From positions 62,336,754 through 62,400,753 of the forward strand of contig NC_087065.1 in assembly GCF_963678635.1 (NCBI RefSeq): DNA of 64,000 bases. The letters are read 5' to 3'. A program made the translations under genes and the position numbers. Below the pieces are notes generated by a model. The model had not been told where the DNA came from. It ran no database searches and was given only the letters and a program-made list of their open reading frames with translations. The stretch is from Symsagittifera roscoffensis (lineage: Eukaryota > Xenacoelomorpha > Acoela > Convolutidae). Numbering within the stretch: position 1 is the stretch's first letter; each line of letters opens with the position of its first letter. Below, piece by piece: positions 12,401 to 24,400 of this stretch.

Positions 12401-15400
12401 ATATTTAGTGGAATTTTTGCTGAATAGCATTGGCATTTTATTAGCATCTTTGGCTGCGTCATTGGTGGCATGTGTTACCATATTGAAAATGGGCCGTGTA
12501 GCAGATGCAAGAATGTGAGATTTCAAATCTTGAGATCGCAGGTTCGAATACGAAACATAGCAAAAGTTTTACTAATTCGAGTTTTTAATATTTCGAGTTT
12601 TGCTTATTTCTATCTTTTCTTATTTCACAATTTGCTTTTTTTTGCTTTCTCGCTTGTGGTTTCAATGCGCAGCTTCGGCTCTGTGTTTTTTTTTTAATTT
12701 TTCCATTTAACGTTTTCCGCTCTTTTTGTTATATCGGCTTAGCTACCTTACTACCTTATATGGCGTCGCTTGAAAAATTATATGCTCATATTGTATCGCA
12801 TATTGTATTTTTTTGAAATAATACAACTATTTGAAGTTCAGTTGAATGTGATTATGAATGTGATTAGCCTTGATGAAATAAATTTCTTTCGATCGTAATT
12901 CGTTTTTCTCTAGAATGCGTCATTTTGAGCTGACCATCAAAGACGTAGCGAAGCTAGCGGAGAGATGGGACAGGTGCAAAGGGGACGTGAATAGACCGCT
13001 AACTCCTCCTCCTGACGATGCAGATGACCGAGCACACAAGGGTAAGGGAAAGAAAGAGGAGAAAAAGGAAGACGACGAGATTCTCGGTTCGAATCCCGCA
13101 CTACTCGACGAGAATATTTCCGTTGGAATTCCACATATTGTACTTTCCATTGCACATGAGGCTGAAACAGTGTTCTCAGAGAAGGTGTTAGCGATGGAAT
13201 TCATGCCTAAATTCTCAGATATCATGGACGGCTTGGGTTTGGGTTCCCAGGGTCCACCCCTTCCGCCTCCCTCTTTCTTCCAGGTGGTTCAGTTTCCAAC
13301 AAAGCGACAGCAAGTCAACCTTGCTGATATATCGGAGCATTTTGCATTCATCGCCGCTACACTCGACGACCCGTAAGTCTTACTATTATGCTTACTTTTA
13401 TAAATGTTTTTTATAAGAAGACTTAAAAAGTCATTTTTCTCTCGTTTAAGGAACGTGATTCCTGTAGAAGAAGGAGAGGAGAACGACGATGAGTCAGAGG
13501 TTGCCAGTACCTTGGGTGACAAGAATCCACCCGGCACCACGGGTAGGAAAGCCAAGAAGACTTCAGGTAAATCTCAAAATGAGTCTTAGGCCAATTAATG
13601 TGTGTTTTGATGAGCCTTGGTATTAGTGAAAATTTCCTGCATATATTGTGAAATCGGTCATTGTGAAAATGAATCCATCATTTTAAACAAAGATAATTAA
13701 ACAATACGCAAAAATAGATTTTCAAGTAATCTTTTTTGGGGTTTTTAAGTTCGTAATGGTATCTTTAGCGACATCAGCATTTTACGGAATCGAAATTACT
13801 TCTTTTCAGTGGGGTTTTAAACCAGATCGGCGTCTGTTTTAGGCGAGGCGATGGCTGCCAAGGCAGTTTCAGCGGCTGGTCAGAAGGAGAAAGCGTCGGC
13901 CAAGGGCTCCAAGGGGAAGAGAGGCAAGGTGGGCACTGGTGAGTTGGACAGAGACGAAGAAAGCCAACAGAGCGCCAAGTGAGTTGACACCATTTTTAGT
14001 CCATTGACTTTTTAGTCTGAATCGATGATAACTCGAGTGAAATTTAATTTACAGCTCTAACATCATCTTCTGAAAAACATTTAAGATTTATAAAAAATGA
14101 AACTAATGATTAAAATGGGTCTAGGACTAAATCCCCCAGGATAAAATCCCACCGGATATAATCCCCCAGGACTAAATCCCCCGTAGGACCAAATCCCCCT
14201 AGGACAAAATCCCCCAGTTTCTAGTCTAAAATCCCCCACATTCGAATTCAAAGTTGCTAAAAAGTCACGTCAAAATGGCGATGCATGTATAAATGGAAGT
14301 CAGTTCAAAATGGAATCAATAGAAACATGAAATTATATAATGTGTACAGTTTGATTTCCATTATAGTGAATAAAATATGGGGGATTTTGTCCTAGGGGGA
14401 TTCGGTCCTATGGGGGATTTAGTCCTGTGGGATTATATCCGGTGGGATTTTATCCTGGGGGATTTTATCCTGGGGGATTTAGTCCGCGAGCGGATTAAAA
14501 TTTGTGGCTTTTGGGCCCTGCCTGAAGTGTATAAAATTTACTTGCTCCGCGATTTGCAAGTTTAGCTCTTTTAATTAGGACATGTTTTTGCCAGGTTTAA
14601 TTAATGCTTGCTACTTCAAAAAATTATTTTGATCAAATTTACATGCTTTAACTTATCGATCTTTGAGCTCGTTTAAAAGGTTATTTTTTATTCTGTTATA
14701 TTTCTGCCAGGAGGCGCTTCTCTATTTTATCGGCTAATTTCCGAGTTAAAAGAACGACGAGCAGCATAAATCACTACACGCCTATGATTACCATAGACGG
14801 AGAAAGTCGTTCTAGTAGCCGAACGCGCAGTTGCACTTTAAGCACCTGGCTTAGCTTCGCCCCATTTCAAGCGCCGTTGTTAGTCAACAGATGAATCACC
14901 AAACCACCAGTCCTCTCAGAATAACCACCGATCCTTTCCTTTTTACTCAGTTAATTTATTTTCTGTTTTTTTTAAATATATTTTGTACAATCACGATTAA
15001 GCTGCATAATTTTAGATGAGCTGACCTTATATCATAGATGTGCTTTTCTGTTCAAGATCAACTCCTTCATTAATTTTTTGTTTGATTGATTGATTTTTTA
15101 TTTAATGATCATCGTACTTTTCAATCATAATTTGGTGGAAATCTAATTCCACGACCATTTCAGACTCAACAAGTTCCGATGGGTGATAGATGCGAATAGC
15201 GAAGTAGTGCTGCGACTGAGGTTCACTTCCAACGACATCGGCCAATTCGACCAGACGCTCAATTTCGAAATAGTGGGCACTAAGAGACGATACCAGCTGT
15301 TCTGCAGAGGCACTTGTTCCTTCCCCCATATCTCCAGGGAGCCAAGGTCAGTTCGTAGCTATCACTCTGGGAACAGTTTAGTTTTTGAAAACTCATCTTG

Positions 15401-18400
15401 CATAATTTGTGAGACCCGGGAACCCAAATCTCAAGTGATTAAGTTCATGCTTCAGTAGAAAATCTGGCTAGTCGATGCAGTTTTTCGATATAGCTTTGCT
15501 TCGAAACTTTTCCAATTACTATTTACGACATTCAAGTTGACGCGGTTATTTATGACATTCAATTTTGGCATATTTATTCAATTTGGACAGCGCAGAAATT
15601 ATTCAAAATTGTAATTTCTGTCACCATTTTTAAAAATTAATTGTCACCTTGCATTAACATGGAAAGAAGATTGAAACTTTTCCGTAGGTGTCACAGAAAT
15701 CTCCTGGGAAAAATATTTAAAATTTGGCGCTTTAATAAATAGTAAAACTATCAGCTTAATAAATGTCAATGTTTTTCTTGACTTCAGAGTGGTATTTCCC
15801 AACCGAAAGAAGACAGTTAAGAAAGACGAAATCGTAAACAAAAAGTACGTCATGTCTCCCAATAGCGAGTACTATGAGTTCGGACCACTCCTTTGTGGCA
15901 AGAGTCGGGAGGCCTACTTAGATGGTAGATATCCTGAAAACATGGAGTGTCTCAACATCACAAACACTTCTGCGATGCAAGCCCAACTGGCCGTTACTTT
16001 CATGAATGACACCAAGGGCGAGACGTTTCTGTTCCATCCTTCAACCATGGATCTGAAACCAGGCGAGTCCCAGTCATTGCGGATCTGGGCATATCCAAAA
16101 TCTCCAGGACTGGTCAAGGATACCCTGGTTTGCTGTGTGAAGGAGAACCCGGAACCCCTGACGTTTAAGGTGCAATGCACTGGAGTCAGACCAGAAGTGG
16201 AGATGGACAAGAAAGAGTTCAAGTTTGAAAAAGTACTCCTCCACAGGTTTGTTATTCATAATCATACACAATTGTTTTTGTGTATTTGACATGCATCCAG
16301 TGTCTGTATCTTAATATGCAGGAAAGATTCTCGAGTGATCTACATTAAAAACACTTCGCTTCTGCCGGTTGCATGGCGCCTCAATGGAGTGGAGGCTCTG
16401 GGAGAAGACTTCTCAATGAGTCAGGAACAGGGCATCATAGATCCTAAGAAGGAGTTCCCACTCACATGTCACTTCAGGGGTCTCAAACCAACCAACGTGC
16501 GGAAGATGATCAGATTGGAGGTATGCCTCGTTTTTTAAGTTTACGCTTGATAATTTAGTTACTATCATTTGAGAATTAAGGCAGCTGTTGGTTTTTGGCG
16601 GCGTCAAAGATACAGCTAGGCCGTGAACATTTGTTACAAGTACAGCTTTATGCAGTAGTGCATTTAGCCCCCCCCCCCTTCTCAGAGTTCGACCACCTGA
16701 CCACTCAAAGGGACCTCTTTTTGGTGCTATTTTATTGCATCAGTTATTGGTCAACCAACCCTAAAATTTGCCCTAAATTTTGCCTGTTCTATCTTAGGTA
16801 TCAGATAAAGACCAGATTATGGGCTTGGTGCAGCTGGAGAACCTTCAGATCACTGCCGAGGCCTATGACGTCGCTTTGGACATGAGTTTCCCGAAGGGCA
16901 CCGAGGGCGGCATAGACTTTGGTACGAACAGGGTGGGCGAGACAGTGAAACAGACGCTCAGTCTGAAAAACAAGGGCAAATACGACTGTGGATTCCTGTG
17001 AGTCAATTTTAATTATATAATCAGAAACCAATTACTAAGAGTGAAATAACTCTGTCAGTTCCGTTTAAAATCATGGCCATACAATTTACCTTCGTGGAAC
17101 GATACAAGAGGCAAAGTAGCAGAAGTTCCGTTTACAGGTCCAAAAAAGTAAAAAGCAAACAACATTAAATCAAAAAGATCCTAGTTTATCAGTTTTCCAA
17201 TGGACATAAGTACTCGTTGATTTCATACCCAGAGTCGCAAAAAAAGAGCTTCGCTCAACAAAATAACTCAGTCTAGAATGTGGGGAAATAAGAGAAATGC
17301 ACTTTGCTTAGAAAGGCTGCAAAGCTTTTCATAGATCCTCTGCGAATCGCAGGAACGACAATTATTATACCATAAATACATTCTTGTTTATTTCTCTGTT
17401 CAGACTGACAGTGGAACATGAGGGTCCATATGCGAGTGAGATGGACAAGTTGTTCCAAGTGTACCCTGCCAAGGGGTCTCTACTCCCCAATGACAGACCC
17501 ACCACTGTCCAGATTACATTCGTGTCCAGCTCCGAAGTCCAAATCGACAACCTGCCTCTCATCAAGTGCAACGTAAGAAGTTGCAATTAACTTTAATTAT
17601 TATCATCTTCGTTTATTTAATTAAGACTTAAGAATGTTTAAATTGTGCTAGGAATAAACGAAGAGCATCTATTTAGTCACGCATTATAAAATCAAAAGTT
17701 TTCAAATTTTGGTTCGAAAAACTTTTTTTCTAGCTTTTTTTTAAAAGTGAAATGCAATTTAAGGATTATTGACTATTTTTTGGTATAACTCAGGGGCGAA
17801 TGCGGATTTAGGGGAGGGGGGGGGGCGGACACCCCTTCTCAGGGATTCGACCCAAATGGTCCCCCTTTTGTACTATTTTGAGATATCCATTTTTTGGTGA
17901 CGGACCCTAAATGTTTTACGAAGGCGCCTTTGGCGCTAATATATTCTAATTTTGAGGGGGCAGCGCACGCCGAAAAAAAACGGGATTTTTTGGTCGAATT
18001 TTGCAAAAAGTGCCTAAAAACGCCTTTCTTGTCCTGTTTTTTCAAAATTTTGCCTGCGGGGCTGAAGATTTTGCCAAAACAGGGTTTTTGTAGTGCTTGG
18101 GGAGAGCTCGGAAAATCAATTTGGTCGACCTAAAAAAAAGTCGACAAAATTTTTGAAGTTTTTTTGAAAGTCCCCCCCCCCTCTCGAGAAAATCTTAGAT
18201 CCGCCCCCCTGGTATAATGGTATAATTTACTTTTTTCTTTGCAATGGTTTGACGTACTCCTAAGCAGTGCATACTTACTATACTTTTGATCACTCTATTT
18301 CTGTTATAGATAATGGACCCTAACTTGGGCCCGTCTGGCGAGACTATTGCCTGCATTCCCATCAAAATAGCAGTGAGAGCTCTCTACAGTCGCTATGCAC

Positions 18401-21400
18401 TCCTGCCTCAGACAGACATAGACTTCGGCTCAGTGATTGTGAACTCGAAGAAACAGTTGCAGTTCGCCATCGAGAACAAGGGAGAGTTCGAGTTCAAGTT
18501 CAACATCTCCAAGCCAACGCCAGAGGATCAATTCCTGCCTACCAACAGTAAAGGAAAGAGGTAAAATATTTCAATATGGCAAGCTACTTTACTTTTCCAC
18601 GAAAGCTACCCTCATGAGAGCTTTTAATGTTTTAATGAAATAATTCCAACATTACAGGTTTTTCAGACCTGCAACAGTCGAAAATCATAATGGTGCATTT
18701 AAAAAGGCGGAATCATTTAAAACAGCTAAGAATTAGTATCTGCATGAATGCCATTTTTGGTGGTTCAGCACTTCGCTTTTACTCGATCATGAAACTTACC
18801 ATTTTTAGACTTAAAAATCTTGATTTTTGCCATTTTCCAGATTCTAGTCCTAATTGCAAATTGAATTGCTCAAATTTATCATCTACAACGTAATAAAAAC
18901 GAAAACCAAAATTATTTTCTGACATTTCTAGACGGTTTCGACTCCATTCGGCTACAAGTTTATCCGAGTCATCCCTGACGTCCCGTTCAGAGTCAGTATC
19001 AAAGTCCACCATTTCCGTAAAGGAGAATTTGATCTCAAAGTGTGTCGTAACATATATCTCTCTAAAGCGTCACATTGCATACCTGATTGATGGTGATTTT
19101 GATTGAACTGAGAATATTGCATGTAGAGCAGATAATTCAAAGCTTGTTCCCACTTAGCTTAGGTTACACTTAAAATCTTAAGTCCCGTGGAGTCATATTT
19201 TTATGGTCATGAGAATTTGTTTTGATTGTTTTGTTTTTTCAAGTCGTTTAAAGTTTGATGAAGTTAAATACGTCCCAGCTGTAGCGCTGATATGATAAAT
19301 ATCTTCCATTTGTTGCATTCATGGTTTTGCATATTGTGCTTTTGTTGAATTTTTTTAATACTCAGTGTGTTTTATTCACGTGTGCACTTTTTACATATAT
19401 TCTTGGGTAAAAATATGGGAATTTTTTCACGTTTTTAGCGACTCTTTCAAAGCGGGACGGTCTGTGGAGACAACCAGTGCCACCGCTAGATCTGCGAACA
19501 ACAAGAGTGCTCTATCGAAGTCTACGGGCAAAAACGGTGACATGAATGCGATGGGTCCAGGAGCTTCTTCCGGCCCTGCAATACAGACACTGGCAGGGGC
19601 CAAACTGCTCACAGGACCATTCACTATCAACCCCGCTTTTGGAGTAGTGCTTCCCAAAGCACAGCAGGTAACGCTGGACTCTTTGTTATATATCGAACAG
19701 ATATGAGCAGTTCCTTTGTGTCTATTACCCAGTCCACATTAAATTGGACTAAAATGTATAATCATGGCCCAACTGGGGTTATCTAAGTAGAGCATAAAGT
19801 CTCGTAGGTTTGCCATCTTTCTCATGAATAAATGGGTTAATCCTGGGTGTGAATGTATAGGTGATTCAAGTGGAATGTATTCCGGACGCAGTTTGCCGAC
19901 TGGACGAGGAGTTCGCGATCGACATCTCGGACAGGGAACCGATGGACCACCCGGAGGGGGTGCCCTACCACATCGTGGCAGATGCAGTGGTGCCTGGATT
20001 CAGCACTGAGGACACCCAGTCTATCTTTGAAGAACATCTCCTCTGTCAGAGTCTGGCTCTCTTCCTCAAAACTAACAGAGTGAGTAAGATCGACAGTACT
20101 CGGCTGTTTTGATAAACATATATACGTTTAAAACAATTTATTCCAGACATAAACGTAAGGCAAACTTGCCGCTTTTGAAAAACAGTTGTGCGCCTGTTTT
20201 TGACTTTTGACTCAGATAACATAATGTGTTCTCAATCAGGGGCGGATTTAGGGGGCGGGGGCGGAAGCCCCCATCCCCTCAGGGATTCGACCCCCTGCCG
20301 ACCCAAAGGGTCCCCCTTTGGTACTTTTTAAGAAATCCATTTTTGGCCGACCGCCTTTTCTGGACTTTTTTCAAAATCTTTGGACACCTTTTTTTGGACT
20401 TTTTTCAAAATTTTGCCTGCGGCGCAGAAAATTTGGCCAAAACTGACAAAACCGTGCTCAGGGAGAGCTCGAAAAATCAATTCGGTCGACCTAAAAAAAA
20501 GAGTCGACAAAACTTTCGAAAATTTTTTGAAAATCCGCTCCCCCCTCGATAAAGTCCTAGATCCACCCCTGATCTCAATCACAATCTTTGTATTGCAACC
20601 AAAAGTAAAGAGTCTGCGCCAGGAAGCCTATACTCATTCAAGTTTTTTCAATTTTTCCGTTAGCATGCTGTAGGCGAACCTGAGCAAAATTTGAACGGCA
20701 GTCATGTTTGCTATTGGTCAATGTGATATCGTAATACTCTATCTATAGTTATCTTAGTTCACTGCGTATGTTCACTGGGTTTGTTCACTGCAGGTGGAGC
20801 ACATGCAAGGCATCTTCTGTGAGGGCGAGAACAAATTCGTGTTCCTCAATGTGGTAGTGGGGAAGACAGCCAAAGCCAGATTCAAGATCACCAACCCACA
20901 CAAGGTACATTTGTAGATTGTACAAATCACCGATTTTTGTTTCGGTCACCAAAGCTATGTTCGGCAGATAAAAATCTCCAAAGACACTAATTTTTGAAAA
21001 TTTGTTTTTAATCCGACTACTTAAGTCTCTGAGGTGTTTTTTTTAAAGTTAAGTGTGGCTGAGTATTGCAAGGTGAAAAAGGTGACTTCGGAAAAAGTTT
21101 TAGAAAAAGGAAATCTCAAATATAACTTATTGCAGCCCTGTCATGATTCGATAAAAGTTTAACTTTTAGCTTTTCATGCTGTATAATGGCTCTTTCAATG
21201 GCGCCAAAGCAGCCAACTTTTGCAAAAAAAAACTAAAAAATGGACATTACAGCTGTGAGTTAATAGCTCTTGGGCATCGTTCTTTTCATTTGAGTCCCCC
21301 TTGCCAAAAAAAGGTGAATTCGAAAAAAAGAAAAAGGAAATCTAAAGTATTCCATATGATTTACAAAAATTGTTGAAGTCGGTCGGAATTTTTGTGCTAC

Positions 21401-24400
21401 TTGCAAAATAACTGACTTTTATTGTTTTTGAATCGACTTTACCCTTGCAATAAGCAAGGGTATTGCAATTGGATACTAGACTTTTTTCACGTAAATTACC
21501 TTGCTCACCGGAGCTCCAGTTTTAAGATCTCCTATCCAATCTCGCTAAATTGCACGCCAGCACAATTTTGCCAAATTGCACTGTTGAGAGCTGGTCTAAA
21601 GCTACTGGAGCGATACTAGAACTACAGTTGAAACAATTTTCAAAAATAAATAGATTTTTATGTCGGCTTCATTGAATTCGTCCCAACTTTTGTGGGCTTA
21701 CTTGCCGGGTGCTTTATTTCTTTTTTTTTGAAGATCTGGTAGAATTATTATTTTTCTTCATTTTCATGAGTGTAATTATAATTTTGGTGTTCTGATTTAA
21801 TACCCCACAAAACTTGCTGTTAGAAGGTGAAAATATTTTGAAATTAAACAATTCATTGAACTTTCATTATTTCGAATGCATAGTTTCTGGTGTATTTTTA
21901 AAATCTAAAAACACGTAAATTTTTTTTGTTTTTATTGTTTTTGTTGTTTTGGGATTGATCAATTTTATTTGAAATCAATTCAAGTTGGCGGAAAAGCATT
22001 TGTTTCACAATGTGAAAAACAAATTTCATTCAAAAATTTTTCATACATTTCCGTTTTTCTTGCAGTTTGGTTTTGAATCTTTTTTCATTATATCGAATGT
22101 CGCAAGTATTGTACGAGATTACGATTTTTGGTTTTTCGTTGAAGTTAAAAAAATTGAATTTTCGTGTTTCTTTATTTCTTTTACGGGCGTCTCCTTTCAT
22201 CATCTTTCCTCCTTTGTGAATAATTGTTCTCTTAACGTTGCGTGCCAACTTCATATTTGATGGAATTGGATAATTTATAAGCTTTCAGAGTTTTTTCAAG
22301 TTATTTGCAAATTATTTTTTGTGGCAGTTCAAGTTTTTTTGTTGCAATTGATTGATTTTTTTGATTCGATGATTCGATAAAAGTTTAACTTTTAGCTTTT
22401 CATGCTGTTTAATGGCTCTTTCAATGGCGCCAAAGCAGCCAACTTTTGCAAAAAAAACTAAAAAATGGACTTTACAGCTGTGAGTTAATAGCTCTTGGGG
22501 CATCGTTCTTTTCCTTTGAGTCCCCCTCGCCAAAAAAGGTGACTTTGGAAAAAAGAAAAAGGAAATCTAAAGTATTCCATATGATTTACAAAAATTGTTG
22601 AAGTCGGTCGGAATTTTTGTGCTACTTGCAAAATAACTGACTTTTATTGTTTTTGAATCGACTTTACCCTTGCAATAAGCAAGGGTATTGCAATTGGATA
22701 CTAGACTTTTTTCACGTAAATTACCTTGCTCACCGGAGCTCCAGTTTTAAGATCTCCCTTTCCAATCTCGCTAAATTGCACGCCAGCACAATTTTGCCAA
22801 ATTGCACTGTTGAGAGCTGGTCTAAAGCTACTGGAGCGATACTAGAACTACAGTTGAAACAATTTTCAAAAATAAATAGATTTTTATGTCGGCTTCATTG
22901 AATTCGTCCCAACTTTTGTGGGCTTACTTGCCGGGTGCTTTATTTCTTTTTTTTGAAGATCTGGTAGAATTATTATTTTTCTTCATTTTCATGAGTGTAA
23001 TTATAATTTTGGTGTTCTGATTTAATACCCCACAAAACTTGCTGTTAGAAGGTGAAAATATTTTGAAAATAAACAATTCATTGAACTTTCATTATTTCGA
23101 ATGCATAGTTTCTGGTGTATTTTTAAAATCTAAAAACACGTAAATTTTTTTTGTTTTTATTGTTTTTGTTGTTTTGGGATTGATCAATTTTATTTGAAAT
23201 CAATTCAAGTTGGCGGAAAAGCATTTGTTTCACAATGTGAAAAACAAAATTCATTCAAAAATTTTTCATACATTTCCGTTTTTCTTGCAGTTTGGTTTTG
23301 AATCTTTTTTCATTATATCGAATGTCGCAAGTATTGTACGAGATTACGATTTTTGGTTTTTCGTTGAAGTTAAAAAAATTGAATTTTCGTGTTTCTTTAT
23401 TTCTTTTACGGGCGTCTCCTTTCATCATCTTTCCTCCTTTGTGAATAATTGTTCTCTTAACGTTGCGTACCAACTTCATATTTGATGGAATTGGATAATT
23501 TATAAGCTTTCAGAGTTTTTTCAAGTTATTTGCAAATTATTTTTTTGTGGCAGTTCAAGTTTTTTTGTTGCAATTGATTGATTTTTTTGATTCGATGATT
23601 CGATAAAAGTTTAACTTTTAGCTTTTCATGCTGTTTAATGGCTCTTTCAATGGCGCCAAAGCAGCCAACTTTTGCAAAAAAAACTAAAAAATGGACTTTA
23701 CAGCTGTGAGTTAATAGCTCTTGGGGCATCGTTCTTTTCCTTTGAGTCTCCCTCGCCAAAAAAGGTGACTTCGGAAAAAAGAAAAAGGAAATCTAAAGTA
23801 TTCCATATGATTTACAAAAATTGTTGAAGTCGGTCGGAATTTTTGTGCTACTTGCAAAATAACTGACTTTTATTGTTTTTGAATCGACTTTACCCTTGCA
23901 ATAAGCAAGGGTATTGCAATTGGATACTAGACTTTTTTCACGTAAATTACCTTGCTCACTGGAGCTCCAGTTTTAAGATCTCCCTTTCCAATCTCGCTAA
24001 ATTGCACGCCAGCACAATTTTGCCAAATTGCACTGTTGAGAGCTGGTCTAAAGCTACTGGAGCGATACTAGAACTACAGTTGAAACAATTTTCAAAAATA
24101 AATAGATTTTCATGTCGGCTTCATTGAATTCGTCCCAACTTTTGTGGGCTTACTTGCCGGGTGCTTTATTTCTTTTTTTTTGAAGATCTGGTAGAATTAT
24201 TATTTTTCTTCATTTTCATGAGTGTAATTATAATTTTGGTGTTCTGATTTAATACCCCACAAAACTTGCTGTTAGAAGGTGAAAATATTTTGAAATTAAA
24301 CAATTCATTGAACTTTCATTATTTCGAATGCATAGTTTCTGGTGTATTTTTAAAATCTAAAAACACGTAAATTTTTTTTGTTTTTATTGTTTTTGTTGTT

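Larger units (their letters stand above)
12174..12690 (+). mobile_element. family B element containing two tRNA-like sequences
   Basis: The 5' end is ACACATGCGAGCTAGC then AAGCGTAGTGTATT. The 3' end is CTCGCTTGTGGTTTCAATGC, GCAGCTTCGGCTCTGTG and a T-run. The two tRNA-like blocks lie inside. It is about 520 bp, with the same outline as the element at 47533-48120. Confidence 0.55.

Noticed and set aside
12317-12562. Functional tRNA genes
   Set aside because: A and B boxes are present, but stems are imperfect, no proper acceptor stem was found and the blocks lie inside repeats.
18779-19012. Minus-strand 77-codon acidic frame
   Set aside because: It is antisense to the possible optional HYDIN exon and has no start or splice context of its own.
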